Shown here in pieces: positions 48,601-61,368 of a stretch of DNA of 64,000 nucleotides. Numbering within the stretch: position 1 is the first letter of the stretch; each line of letters starts with the position of its first letter. Under the pieces are notes generated by a model. That model did not search any database and was not told the DNA's origin. It saw nothing but the letters and a program-made list of their open reading frames with translations. The stretch spans positions 153,247-217,246 of the forward strand of contig WELA01003924.1 in NCBI GenBank assembly GCA_009602735.1, read 5' to 3'. Position numbers and translations under genes: made by a program. The stretch comes from Mesotaenium endlicherianum. Taxonomy: Eukaryota > Streptophyta > Zygnematophyceae > Zygnematales > Mesotaeniaceae.

Positions 48601-51600
48601 GTCCAGCGCCGACGGCCGCCTGCAAAGCAGCCAGCAGCAGCCCGCCGCCACCACCCCCGAGATCCCCATCCCGTTGCCACATGAGCAGCCGCGTACTACG
48701 CCGTTGCCAACTTGCACTGACAACTTGCACAAGCGGTCTTCCCTCGCACCTCCCCTGCCTCCTCCAGCGCCGGAGTGCACACTACAGAAGAGCTTAACAG
48801 GTCGACGCACAAATCAACACAGGCTGAGCCATATGACGTAAGACAACGATCAATCCAATATCTGCGATACCTCAGCTGCCCATTGCCGCTTTTCACGCAC
48901 CCCAGCATGCACCTTTGGCATGCAGGGCACTCCTTGCTCTCTTCCAGAGACCCCGGTTGCTGCCAGGTGAGTTTCCCATTCCGGCCACTAGAGGAGGCAA
49001 AGAAGGGAGGAGAGAGGCTCTGAGCACTCACCCACAGGACCACTGGTACACATTCTCCACCGCGTTGCGCTTCTGCAGCACGCTCGTCTGCCACTCCACC
49101 CACCTGCTGTTGCCCTGGACACCAGAGCACGGGACCAGCGTCAGGCTATGGCGTCCAAGGCAAGCAAGCATGTCCTTATGAGAAAAGCCCTCTCACGCTC
49201 CACGCTCAACCGTGCGAGTGGGGCCCGACCGCGCGCCCCTGGTGCTTGTTGCATCGTGGGGGAAACTCAGCAGCAGCAAACCCTAGCCCGTGCACCCTCA
49301 ACCGTGGGGTTCTCCGCACACTGACAGCTGAGCAGCAGGGCCCATCGAGACCAGAGAAACAACTTTATGCAAGCCCACAAGCACGAAGAGGGGGAAGGGA
49401 GGGGGNNNNNNNNNNNNNNNNNNNNNNNNNNNNNNNNNNNNNNNNNNNNNNNNNNNNNNNNNNNNNNNNNNNNNNNNNNNNNNNNNNNNNNNNNNNNNNN
49501 NNNNNNNNNNNNNNNNNNNNNNNNNNNNNNNNNNNNNNNNNNNNNNNNNNNNNNNNNNNNNNNNNNNNNNNNNNNNNNNNNNNNNNNNNNNNNNNNNNNN
49601 NNNNNNNNNNNNNNNNNNNNNNNNNNNNNNNNNNNNNNNNNNNNNNNNNNNNNNNNNNNNNNNNNNNNNNNNNNNNNNNNNNNNNNNNNNNNNNNNNNNN
49701 NNNNNNNNNNNNNNNNNNNNNNNNNNNNNNNNNNNNNNNNNNNNNNNNNNNNNNNNNNNNNNNNNNNNNNNNNNNNNNNNNNNNNNNNNNNNNNNNNNNN
49801 NNNNNNNNNNNNNNNNNNNNNNNNNNNNNNNNNNNNNNNNNNNNNNNNNNNNNNNNNNNNNNNNNNNNNNNNNNNNNNNNNNNNNNNNNNNNNNNNNNNN
49901 NNNNNNNNNNNNNNNNNNNNNNNNNNNNNNNNNNNNNNNNNNNNNNNNNNNNNNNNNNNNNNNNNNNNNNNNNNNNNNNNNNNNNNNNNNNNNNNNNNNN
50001 NNNNNNNNNNNNNNNNNGGGGGGGGGATTTCGGTGTGCGGGGAGGGGAGGGGAAAAGAGGGGAAGGAAAGAGGGACGAAATGACGGGAGAGGGCAGACGA
50101 TGGGGAGGGCTGGCTGGAGGGTGGGAGGATACCCTGAGAGCGGCCTGCAGCAGCGGATTGTTATTAGACAGCTGCACCATCCTGTTGGCTATCCGGGTCA
50201 GATGCCCCATGTACCCATTTCTACAGGGAGCCCTCGTGGACGTTGCCCTTGGCTGCCACATTCAACGCACCAGAGTCCAGGTCAGTCAAGTTTCAACGCC
50301 CCGATGCTTCCCAGAACACCTGGCCAGAAAATGCAGTGGCGCCTGGCCCTCCTCAAAACTTATCTCAGCACTCAATACACGACGACGACACCCACTAGAC
50401 TCCGCAACAAGTCCCCAGGAAAAACAGTCAGCCAACAGCATGAGCTGCCTTTTGACAAATTCAGAAGAGACGAGATTATTAGTATCAAATTCCGGGCCAC
50501 CCTCTGCGGTACTACAAGAAGTGTGCATGCGTGGCGATGCTTGCATGTGCGTGCCTGCATGCATGACTTGCGCCCGTCTCAGTCAGAGACCTAACCAGCT
50601 CGTCCACAGAGGCCAGAGGTGGGCAGCGGACGGCGTGCTGCCAGCGGCTGCCAGGCTCGCAACTGATATGAGAATGACGCAGACCAGGGGTCGAGAGTGG
50701 CGTGTAAGGCGCGCGAACCTCGGGCCTGCTGTCGGGGGCGTTGGGCTGGGCGCTGGCGTCCAGGACGCGGGCGACAAGGTTGCACTCCCGCAGCAGGTTG
50801 TCCAGGAGGGCAGGGCTGTTGCTCTCCAGGCACGAGTCCACTATGCTCTCTACTTGGTGGTGCAGCATGTTGTTGAAGGGGAAGCTGCCACCATCCACAG
50901 GGAGGAAGAGAAGCGCAGAACAGGCCAGCCCAAGCCAGGCGCACAAATGGGTGAGCTGCTAAGTACCTGCCAGGGCGCCCTCGCCCTGGAGAGCCATGCT
51001 GGATGAAATCTATCGACTCCTGGAAAGACAGTCATACTTCTGACACCTTTTTCTCTTCCAATGATTATATGTGTCCCTTGAATCGTTACAGCATTCAGTA
51101 GAGCACTTGTTTACGAACTTGCAAATAAATGCACAATGCCTCAATTGGAGTACGTAAGCAGAGAAGGACATGCTTCACACTGCTCCCTGAGTAAGTGGCA
51201 TTGGGCCGGCCTTCGGGCCTGGCTCGTAGAAACTCTTGTTGCTCATGCGTGAACGTAAGCCCACTCTCGAACTAATCACTCGCGCGCGCATGCCTTCTAC
51301 GTGCACTGGTGCGCGCACAGATGGGCAGGCGTGCGCTATGCTGCTCGGTGTGCTTGGTGGCTGGTGCCGCACCGGTCGTGTGAGTATCTTGGTGGCAACT
51401 TCTCATCCACACTCGTTGTACTCACATGCTTCGCAGGCACACGCATAGGGGTGGCTTGCTTGTGGACGATGACGCCCCGTTTAACACTGCTCTGGCTTTG
51501 GTGGGGTGTAATAGCTCGGCGTTGCCGGAAAGATAGAATGCATGAATGTGAGGCTCAATGGTTCCCATGATCGTTGCTCCTTCCAATAATGACTTGACTC

Positions 51601-54600
51601 CCTCCAGGCAGGCGTTGGAGGATGGGCGTGCGTACAAGTACTTGCAGAATGAGAGGGGAAGCAGGCAAGCAAGTAGTGAAGCAGGCAAGAGAAAAGGCGG
51701 GCGAGCACCAACCGGAAGAAGAGGTCGAGCGCAATCTGCACCGCCCGGAGCCGGATGAGCTCCCGGCGCGCCACTTCGCTGTCGGTGCGCAGCAGCACTG
51801 CAACAAACTCAATGACCTGCAGACAGACAGACAGACACAAAGCAGCAGCAGCAGCAGCAGCAGGCAACATGAGAGCGTGCCACGTGCCACTTGCCAACAT
51901 TCCGCTGATCAGTGCTCGGCACACTTGATCCAGCCTACACTGACACACGTCAGGCCAGCATGAGGACATGGAATATAAAAAATGGGGACCCCTCTGTGAC
52001 TTGGGGTGTCAGTCGATACAGAAGCCCCAAAAGATAAAGTACCATCGCCCTTCATGAGCATATACTACGTCAGACAAACTTCACGTCGACCTGTTGGTCA
52101 ATGCAGAGGGGTGATGATGGCACAAGCTGCCCAACGTGTGTGTGCCCACAAAGGAGAATCGATAACCAGCCAAGAAGGAGCATCCACCGTGATGCACGGG
52201 GGATTCCCAGGGGCATATTCATCTGAATAACCAGGGTGAAGGTACTAAAGGAGACACTTTCAGCATAAACCGCCCCGGCTTCATTGCCCTAGCACACGGT
52301 ACACATCCTCAGTGCCACCAGCAGGAGCAGTGATTGCAAGGAGGGCTAACCTTCAGGCGGTGCATGCCCAGTGGGGGCTTCAACTGCCCGTAGGTTGTGG
52401 GCAGCAGGTTCTCGTCCCCCGAGAAGTCTAGCAGGGCGACCAAGTCACCTGCAGGAGCAGAGGCCACACGCACACACACAGCTCGCAGTTGACCCCGCCC
52501 CACGTGAGACACCAGCCAACACAAACGAGCTCACTCTTGGCGGACACCAGGACAAGTGATCCCACAACAGCACAACTCAAATACTATGACTCCAATGCAG
52601 TCAACGGGGCTGTTGAGCACAGCACTCCAGGGACAGCCGCAGATGGATGGGCAAGGATGACCAGTCGCACTCCACAGACTAAGACTGGCTTAAGCGGGGA
52701 GCCGGGAGACAAGTGGCGCAAGGGGGGTCAACGAGATAGGTCACCTATTCTCTGCAGCATGCCATCCACAGTCTCAGGGTCGGCAGTCTGCGCGGGCTGG
52801 TTCACGCCCCGCGCCGCGCTGGCAGCGGCCGCGTACGCGGCTTGGCGCGGGTCAAGGAGGGTGATGCACACTGACAGGGAGTGGATGACACCTGTCTTTG
52901 CCTGGCCTTCCTCCAGCACGTGCCGGAAGAGCTTGCTGATAAGGCTGCGGGCAGACAGCACACGAGCGGCAGCACTCCAGTCAGGCTTGAGCAAGGCTCG
53001 AGCACCTGGCCTCTGGTTACCCTTTCCAGAGGCCAGGTGGCTATGGCCGATGCTGCTACCTTTGCCCCCCGCTGAGGTCCCTGCTGCTGCTACCTGCGGC
53101 GTAAAGAAAGGTATGTTCTGGTCTCTGCTGCAACCTGCAGTGCAAATAACGATCTGGTCCAACCTACTGCCTGCAGAGTGCACAATGGCAACTGCACCTG
53201 CAAGCGGGCACTTAGCGCTGCAGGAAGAGTAAGTGGAGGTCCTCCTCCTCTGCCTGCTTGGGGTCCCGTGCAGTGCAGCTGAAGTCAGCATAGATGGAAA
53301 GTCAAACTGCCGTCACTAGGTCCTATCCCCCTAACCCCACTCTGCCGGCCCGCCCCAAATATCCAATGCAACTGAGCAATAAGTGAGCCCCCTTTCTTCG
53401 CAAAGCAAAAAAGTAGTGATGTCTGACTCTGCACCCTGTTTCACGACAGCTTGTGTTGAAAGGCTGTAAGAGTACAAGGCACTGCGACTGGGATCGACGA
53501 CCATCCACAGTGCTCGACAGATGTTCCTCCTTGCCTCAACATCCAGACTGATGCAGATCGGCGCGTGCCGTGACCAACTAGAAGGCACCCCTGTGCGAGC
53601 AGAGGATGGCGAAAGCTGGTCCCCACAATCTCGCAGGTTGTGCCCACAGTTTTCGGCAACTTTGACGTGTGACCTAATGGCTAAAAGTCGGTCAAGCACG
53701 GGTCCCGAGCATATGAAAGTAAGTTCTCAAGGCCATCCTCTTCCACACGAGCCCACCCCCTACCTTCAATAAAGGAAAGTGGTTCTATACTAGCTCGTTC
53801 CACGAGCAAGTGCATACTAGAGACAGTTGCGCCAGGCCTCAGAGGATAAGGGCATGCTCGCGGGCTCAGGTCTTGCATGTGTGTACGGGAGTGTCTCGTG
53901 CGTAAGGTCATTGTGGTCAACTTACTCCGGACTCGAGAGCTGGGAAGCCAGGGCGGAGGGGGCAGTCCTGGCAATTGCAGATAAAATCTCCGCTGCGCTG
54001 GCGTGTACGTCTGACGGGTACTGCAGCAGTCGTGGATTCCAAACAGGAGGGAGGTGATCAACATGCAGCCCAATCCAGGGGAGGTACAAGGCGACAGGTA
54101 AATGGCATCTGCATTGAGGCACTCAGGCGTACACATCATGCAGCTGAAGCTGATGACCCTCTGCTTGTCGAGTCACAACCCCCAAGTTTTGCCGTGAGGA
54201 GAGCCAAGGCATTGCTGCTATCGTATGGAGGGTAACCCATTATGTTAAGTTGCAGGCCATGCATAAGAGGGAGACATGGGGCTGAAGACTGTTGCGGATG
54301 GGCGAGGGCAAGGCCAAGGGCCACCTTGTCACAGCTTCAACCAGGAGCCTTTTCCTCAGGCGCAGTGAAGAAGTACCTGAGGCCCCAGCTTGTCAACAAG
54401 CATGTTGAGAAGGTTGGTGTCTGCTAGCCAGCGGACTGAGTCAGGGTTATAGAGCATAATCTGGTCGTCAGCTCCAGCGAGCTTCATAACCACCTGCAAT
54501 AAGAAAGAAGAAGTGTTGAGCTTGGAGAGTCCACCCCGCTGCGCCGGAGCTGAACACTGAACGTTTCCAGGAGGTGTTGCTCAAGGAGCCAACACAATAG

Positions 54601-57208
54601 CCCCTCCCAAAATGGTTCTACTGAACCAAACAGCTATATTCCAGTCTTGAAGCACAACAAAGGGGCCAAAACAGGCGGCACCAGGTCCAAAGAATTATGA
54701 AAAGGTGGCCCATACATGACCCCCCATGGGCCGTGCTTCATCAAGGTGGAAAGAGATGATGACGCAATCCCGCTTGACGGTCTAAAACGCAAGAGTGAAC
54801 CAACTCTTACCTTCTCAAGAAGTTTTAGGGCTAAGAGAAAGACCGCATCAGGGATGATAGGGGCCAAGAGAAAGACAGCACAATCAACGAAAAAGTGCAG
54901 CAACCGGGACTCTCAGTAGTCAAACACTCACTTCCATGATGGATGTGATGCCAATAAGGTCCACCAGGCGTGACAGCAGCTCCAGGTGTCCCTGAGATCA
55001 TCAGTAGTAGTAGTGTCAATCACTGACTGCTCCGCTATCTCATATTGTAATTGGTGCAAGCACCAGGTCTTTCAATCACCAAGGAACTTTTCGAGCTAGA
55101 CCACCACACAAAGTTTGCCCAATCTATTTCGTGTTGTCATGGTGACGTGCTTGCAAGCTTGTAAGCTGAGCAATGAGCAAGTGCTTTCTATGATTGCAGA
55201 AATCCCTTCGCAGAGGATCCCCGGAGCATCTCCTCACTAAGTGCTACAATGTCCAATCACCTCTTCTGCGCGCCCCAATGAGGAACCAAGACCTGGAAAG
55301 TCACACGTACCTGGAGGTACAACATTATGTCTGGAGTTCTCCTCACCAACAGGCACATAACCACCTGGTGAAACCATTGACAAAGTGGTAAATCAAACAT
55401 CTATATCCACCCCACCCTTGTCCCTGTTTAAGTGCAGGAATGGAACGAAACGACAAAGCTCCTGCAAAACGGAAGGACGTGCATACGAAAGTGGTGCTCT
55501 CTGCACTAAATGCACAAATAAGTACCTTGCTGAAGTAACCTGCTAGGAGGTTTGAATGCGGGCGATCCACATCAACGAAGGAGAAAAGGAGATCCAATAT
55601 CTGGCAAAACACCATCAAATTTACTCAACCTCAATTGATGTCCAATACCAGAAACAGCAGGCGTAAAAGTCTATCTGACGGGTAGTCCTTCCTCTTCAGT
55701 GAGCATTGATACATGGAAGAACTATGCTCGATACCCTTTCAGACGGGCAGCAACTTATTTCATTTAGTCCTCACGCAAGAGAAATAGAGTGTCTAACGCA
55801 CAAGGGCTACTTCGTCTTCATTCTTCTTCCAGGAAGTAAAGAGAAATGGCGCTGTATCATTGGCTCAAAGATGTAGTACCTCTTCATTCTCAAGCATGGT
55901 GTTAAAGATGTGATCAATCTCACAGGTGAAGATCTCGCAAGCCACAAAAGGGTACCTGTCATTACAGCCACTCTTACAGAGAGAGTGGTAAGTCACACAA
56001 TTTATTGAGCTCGACGGAAAAGCTGTCAATTGCAAAACTCAATGATCTACGTCTCTGCTCGTCAATAAGAAATGAATAGGCAGGGGCACGTGCAAAGCGT
56101 AAATGTTTCACAGCATGTGTAAGAAGGATGCACCCGTTCTGCAATATGAGAATGTAACTGCACAAGGGAACTGCGTTCAGCCCTCACCACCACTTTCACA
56201 TTAACCACTATAAAGGGTTTAGCAAGAACAACCGATAGAACGTCCAGGTTCACTGCCTGGTAGCAATATTATAGGTCATGTAGAAAAGGTTTAAGCTAGC
56301 AGATTGTCCATACTTGAATTGCCGCTTGTCATCAGCATCATCAGCCGGCTCCTCCACAACAAAGCGGACCAAACTTTCAACTTGTGGTCTTGTTCGAAGA
56401 CTGTCAAAGCAGGCAATTAAAAGGGTTGAGAGCGTGATACACGGGTGCTGTGAAACACCTTGGAGATTGACATGAAAAAAAGGAATGATGTGCATGATAA
56501 CCAACTGATGTCCAGCGATGCACATGTGTACTCTTACTCTCAAACTTATAGGCTTTCTAGAGCTACCCATATGGCATATCAAGAGGCAGCAATGGTGTCC
56601 AACCCTAGACCAAGACCTCATAGCAGCTCCACCACCAGGTTGCACTTAAGCCCTCCACGACATACATCTTTCACTAAGTTTAACATCTAGGGGCATAGTC
56701 CTCTACTGCAAAACGAAAAGGGTTTTTAAGGTCGGCCTGGGTAACCACTTTGACTCTGAGCATTGCGAAGCTTTGTTCACGAGTTTTAGGGGCATAGAAA
56801 TAAGCACTTGCATGATCAAACATACAACTGACGCGTACAAATTACATTACAGGGAACTTACAAGTTCACCAGACGATTGTTGAGAGACTTGCATTCCTGT
56901 ATCAAATCATCCTCATCTAAAAGCTCTTCCAACGTATACTTTTCTTTGTCAAGGATAAGATCAACCTGTCCCACCCAAAAGCCTATCCGGATTATGGGAC
57001 AGTCATAGCAATGCCGATGTGATATGAAGCAAAGTGAAAAGTACTCAGAGACCACACAATAAGCGAAGAACCTCATAGTGATCTATGCCCACCACAAATG
57101 GTAAGGGAGCCCACAACACAGTTTAAGAAACGGGGTGAAGTTGCAAATTGGGGACGAGACACAACATACCGGCGAGGTAGTGGCTAAGCCAGCCACTCGC
57201 CAAAACAT
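45603..57208 (-). CDS. SAPS-domain regulatory subunit of protein phosphatase 6 (PP6R, SIT4-associated)
   Basis: Scaffold that binds the PP6 (Sit4-type) catalytic subunit and directs it to substrates. Nineteen exons on the minus strand: 57170-57208, 56862-56965, 56314-56400, 55880-55955, 55526-55600, 55311-55364, 54932-54991, 54377-54493, 53926-54020, 52745-52944, 52351-52448, 51713-51816, 50719-50884, 50133-50252, 49032-49114, 48463-48619, 48022-48086, 47442-47564, 45603-46887. Phases agree throughout and the sum is 3,108 bases, 1,035 residues. Order of motifs: start MFWRVAGLATTSP, YTLEELLDEDDLIQECKSLN, PFVACEIFTCEIDHI, LLAGYFSK, LVDLIGITSIME, VHASAAEILSAIARTAP, HSLSVCITLLDPRQ, LPTTYGQLKPPLGMHRLK, GHLTRIANRMVQLSNNN, WVEWQTSVLQKRN and ENVYQWSCG. 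This is the plant SAPS layout. The tail of over 400 residues is Pro/Ser/Glu-rich with EDDDDEMDTASSPP, as in Arabidopsis homologues, and ends near FWKSTYEDTVELAGG. It is longer than the roughly 800-residue plant proteins I know. Confidence 0.92.
49406..50017. other. Assembly gap (612 N) in PP6R intron 14
   Basis: Flanked by G-rich and A/G-rich low-complexity DNA. The exons on either side (50133-50252 and 49032-49114) join in phase and give a collinear SAPS sequence, so no exon need be hidden in it. Confidence 0.9.
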
Positions 57209-59415
57209 TGTCAATTATAACCCGTTTAAAAGCTCACTACTATAGGCGCTGACGGTCTCCCTCCACGCTGAATTAAGAACTACTTCTTGTATGCTGTTCC
57301 CCAAGTGCACCCTCCGGAAGGGGTTGAAAAGACAAAGTGGGTGAAAGCGGATTCTAAATCTAGCCTGTAAGACTTACACAATTTTAACTACCATCGTAAA
57401 ATTGACTTCACAAAAGAAAATGATATGAACTCCTCTGCTCAAAAAGATTAGAAAGTGGACTCCGACCAACTCCACAGAACAAACTTCTTCCACGCTAGAA
57501 AAGTTAGACCTCGCCTACTCAGTTGCTACACTCTCGCACCGTCAAGACAACATAGGGCAGAGGAGTCGGATATTGCGAAAGCAGTCTTTTCAAGCCAGTT
57601 AGATGACGGTCTGAGTTGTTTGCTGCATGACGACATGGATACGTTGGCCCATGCAAAAACATGGTCGTAGTTATGGCGGGCAACACGGAGGGCAGGGGCG
57701 CACGGGAGACGACTGCTTATTTGAGAGATTGATAAGTTCATAGACACTGTTGGATCGAGACCATCGTCGTATAAACAGAGCAACCGTTTCAGACGTCCTG
57801 AGATCTGTACGCCTTACGTACACTCGAGTCCAGTCGAGTCCCAACTTCCAAGTAGTTCAACACAAGCATCCTGAAAGGTCGACCCACATTGGAACTTCAA
57901 GTTTGCCGGCGACATTAGGAAGACCTCCGCCGGTTTGAATTGATCAAATGTGGTGGGCAGTCAAGTGCAGGTTTCTCAAGTTTTCCGAAGTGCTGCTGAG
58001 AAATTTATGATTACAATGTACGGTTGAACCTGTACTCTGGCGTGCCTGGCGGTGTACATGACCATATCGGGGCATTTGAGTATGACCACATGCGGAACTC
58101 GTGTGAACGAGCACTAGATTGCAATCTGGTTGCCATCGATCTGCTATCACCCACTATTAACCAACTATTATCACAATCAAGGATCATAACACATAGATTG
58201 AGTTAGATACTGACCACTTGGTCAAAGGTGCGTGATTGGGTAACTGTTCGGCTATTCCAAAACAAGGTCTTAGAGTTGTCTTAGTGGTGTAGAGTATGGA
58301 CTGGTATAGACAACTGTCCTAGCGTGAACTAGCTCCCCGACTGCTCCTGACAGCCTCCCGAGTTGCTGTCGACCACTTTCGACCACTTTCGACACTTGAT
58401 ATTGCTCGATATGCCCAAATATTACACTTCGATCATGCATGTTTCATGCATGAAACATTCGTCTGGCTCGGCCTCAACAACTTCCAAGTCAGTCCACGCA
58501 TGGGAGGGAAATGGCGCTAATCACCGGATTTTGGAACTTAGGTCTCTAGTTTTCCAAAATTTGCTTCTAAGTCGCTGTTTATACATATATACGTATTATA
58601 TAGTAAACGATCTCATTGGGCCAGTCACAGGGGTCAGCATCAACCCTAATCTGTAGTGGACCGTGGTTCATTTTTAGCGTGGCATACTGGAAAAAAAAAC
58701 CATAAAAATAAAACTACTTCAATATGCGTTCTTGTCTTGCTTCGTGTTACTGGATACGTATATGTCGTGCTCCCTTGAACCCATGAAGGCTCTGTTTGCT
58801 GAAAGAGAGCAAGCCAAGCTCCGTTTGCTCTTTCTGAGCAAGTTTACTCTCTGATAGTGCCCTCTTCTCGATCGATATTGATACTTTGTGAGGGCACCGA
58901 CAAGTCCCCCTCACAAAGCCCCTCCAAACAATCTCGACAAAAGAAGCGTCAAAACAGCGCGAACGCTGTCGACGCTCGCAGTCAACGCTACGACCTACCC
59001 TCCCTTCCTCCCTCCCTCTCTCCCCCTTCCACCATGCCTTCTCCCTACCCCTTCTCAGCCTCTCTCTTTCTAACACCCTAATAACAATTAGGCGGCCATA
59101 GCGGCCATGGCCGCCTGCAACGACGAGCGGCCATGGCTGCCCACCAGCACGCGCTCCCAAACCTTAAACCCCACGAACTCATCTAAGCAACGAAAGCGTC
59201 CTCTCCCAATGCTTTTCAAAATAATGAAGAGTCTAGTATCCAACTTTCAAGAATTACAAAATAGGGCTCATACATGCCAATCTACTTATCGTCAACTCTA
59301 TGTGGCAAATATGCCATGCAAATGTATGTCAAACAAAATCTAACTGACTTGTCATTTTTCCAATTGACACGTATATAGCCTGATTAGGGGGGGCGCAAAG
59401 GGATGTTTCCAAAAG
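57209..59415. other. Intergenic upstream of PP6R, no gene recognised
   Basis: The PP6R promoter should lie at the left end. A CGACCACTTT repeat (58369-58392) is shared with 25801-25900. An 18-bp perfect palindrome TGTTTCATGCATGAAACA lies at 58440-58457. Short frames only otherwise. Confidence 0.5.
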
Positions 59416-59420
59416 CATGC

Positions 59421-59547
59421 TGTAACGATCCAAATAAAAAGGTAATTTGAGGTACTTTGATCGCGCGCCAATTGTACTTATACAACTTTGGCCGCATTTT
59501 GCAACGTGTCGCACGCGCCGCAACCGGCCACGTGGCGGATCGTTACA
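59421..59547. mobile_element. 127-bp TG...CA mini-element with 11-bp inverted ends and 5-bp duplication
   Basis: Begins TGTAACGATCC (59421-59431) and ends with its exact inverse GGATCGTTACA (59537-59547). CATGC lies directly on both sides (59416-59420 and 59548-59552). TGTAACGA...TCGTTACA ends plus a 5-bp duplication suit a very short solo LTR (TRIM/SMART-like). A small DNA transposon with 5-bp duplication would be an alternative. Its right-hand CATGC directly abuts the Ty3 LTR at 59553, so the two insertions share the target site. Confidence 0.6.
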
Positions 59548-59552
59548 CATGC

Positions 59553-60050
59553 TGTAGTGATTTGAGTTATTATATATTAGTTTGCATATATTTTAATGTT
59601 TTCAAATATATTTGGAGTAGTATTGTGTGGAGTCAAGTGTGAATAGGTACTCTAGTAACTTGGTTCATGTTCTTTGAACCTTCCAAGGCATTTTCGAAGT
59701 TAGAGAAAAGACCTAACTCCATGTGGCAAAAGTCAAATGTGCCATTTTTAGGTCAAAAGGACATATGTACATTATTCTAGAAAGAGGTGGCAAGTTTTGG
59801 GATGTGTTGGGTGCTAACAAACCAACATACACTGTCCTGGAAATAACTTATGTAGCAAGTATATAAACAAGAGCTGGAACATAGAAAGACATTCCAGAAT
59901 CACTCTTGTACTTGCCAAAATCCAGAAATATATTAACTTTCAAGAAGCCATCTCTCTTTCAAGAAGCTACCACTTGTGTTCAAAGATCCTTGTCTTGAAT
60001 AGATAAAGTATTCTGTTTTACTAAGTACTTTATCTATCTGTTTCACTACA
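59553..60050 (+). repeat. 5' LTR of the Ty3/gypsy element
   Basis: 498 bases from TGTAG to CTACA, with a TATA-like GTATATAAAC at 59859-59868. The limits are set by comparison with the solo LTR at 24141-24621 and by the primer-binding site that follows at once. Confidence 0.9.
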
Positions 60051-60051
60051 G

Positions 60052-60064
60052 TGGTATCGGAGCT
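60052..60064 (+). other. Primer-binding site (initiator Met tRNA type)
   Basis: TGGTATCGGAGCT, one base after the LTR end. It matches the common plant PBS TGGTATCAGAGC, complementary to the 3' end of initiator Met tRNA, with one mismatch. Confidence 0.8.
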
Positions 60065-60087
60065 AGGCACTTTGGTAGCACAAGAAG

Positions 60088-61368
60088 ATGGCCGATCCTC
60101 AAGACCAACAGCAAGCTTTCGAAGGAAGCCCTTCCTCTCCAAGACACCCTCCTCCAGCGCCGATGGGAGAGCCCACTCAAGAAAATCTGCAACAACAAGA
60201 AGCACCACAAGGAGGAGCACACCCTCCTCCAGCGTCGATGGGAGAGCCTACTCAAGGAAATCTGCAACAACAAGAAGCACCACAAGGAGGAGCACCGTCA
60301 AATCCCGTGGCAGCCGCTATAGCAAAGTTGACCCCACCACAAGGAGTTCCCGCAAATGAGTGGGCAGCCTTCCTAATGACCGTCCACAACCAAGTGGGCT
60401 TGGCCACCTATGAAGCAACCGTGCAAGCGTCAAGAGAAGCTATGGCTGCCATGGTTGCCCCTATTGCGAGCAATGCTCAAAATCCAGCCCCGGCTCAAGC
60501 GCCTCCACAAGAGCCAACGAGAGCAAGGAAACTCATCAAGCCCGGCAAACCCGACACTTTCAACCCCGGGAAAGGTGCCAACCTGAATTTATGGCTCTAC
60601 CAAGTGGAGACGTACCTCGCGTTCCTTGAAGTACCCGAGGAGGACTACGTTCCCTTTGCCGTTACCTTACTTAGAGGAGCAGCAACATCATGGTGGCGTA
60701 ACTATCAAGCGGCTATATATCAAGCTATGGCGCACCCCATGCTCGGCCAAGAGCCCCCACCATCATATGCAAGATGGGCAGATTTTCGTGAGGCCCTCAA
60801 GAAGCAATTCATGCCCATCAATGCGGAGAAGATTGCCCGAGGAAAGCTCCACCATCTCAAGCAAACGACGTCCGTTCAAGAGTATACATCCAGATTTCAC
60901 GCCCTCACTCTTGAGATCCCCAACATGTCTCTCGAGGAGAAGATTGACCGTTACATCTTTGGCCTCAAACCCAAGGTGGCAAAGGAAGTGGAGTTACGCG
61001 ACTTGACGGACTTCTCAAAGATCATTGAAGTGGCCCAAAAGGTGGATACCTTGGATTTCAAGCACTCCGTGCCTTCATCTTCACGGGTACCGACGACGCG
61101 GGTGTACGCAGCCCCTTCCACATCCGAATCTGGACCCACACCCATGGAAATCGGAGTTATTAAAAGGGACCCCGCGGCTGCCCGGAAGAGTGGAAGACCC
61201 TCCAATGACACTTATGATGCAAGAAACCAGCAAGGAGTGAAAGCAAGACTCTCCCCGGCTGAAAAAGAAGCTCTCATGACGGCTGGACTATGCTTCTATT
61301 GCAAGGAAAAGGGCCATCGTGCACTTTCATGCCCCAAAAAGTTGTCAAAAAACGGACAGCGCCGGTAG
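60088..61368 (+). CDS. gag: gag polyprotein of the Ty3/gypsy element
   Basis: 426 residues. The N-terminus contains two tandem 75-base units (60145-60219 and 60220-60294) encoding a Pro/Gln-rich repeat with MGEPTQ and [11 protein letters not shown]. The middle is a capsid-like retrotransposon gag domain ([54 protein letters not shown]). The C-terminus has a CCHC zinc knuckle, [14 protein letters not shown]. The end of gag overlaps the start of pol by about 80 bases in another frame, as in family members that make Gag-Pol by frameshifting. Confidence 0.9.
   Translation: MADPQDQQQAFEGSPSSPRHPPPAPMGEPTQENLQQQEAPQGGAHPPPASMGEPTQGNLQQQEAPQGGAPSNPVAAAIAKLTPPQGVPANEWAAFLMTVHNQVGLATYEATVQASREAMAAMVAPIASNAQNPAPAQAPPQEPTRARKLIKPGKPDTFNPGKGANLNLWLYQVETYLAFLEVPEEDYVPFAVTLLRGAATSWWRNYQAAIYQAMAHPMLGQEPPPSYARWADFREALKKQFMPINAEKIARGKLHHLKQTTSVQEYTSRFHALTLEIPNMSLEEKIDRYIFGLKPKVAKEVELRDLTDFSKIIEVAQKVDTLDFKHSVPSSSRVPTTRVYAAPSTSESGPTPMEIGVIKRDPAAARKSGRPSNDTYDARNQQGVKARLSPAEKEALMTAGLCFYCKEKGHRALSCPKKLSKNGQRR

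Noticed and set aside
54620-54910. 89-codon minus-strand frame in PP6R intron 8 with a hydrophobic translation
   Set aside because: Not needed for the SAPS sequence: exons 54932-54991 and 54377-54493 join in phase. It contains only a small local duplication.
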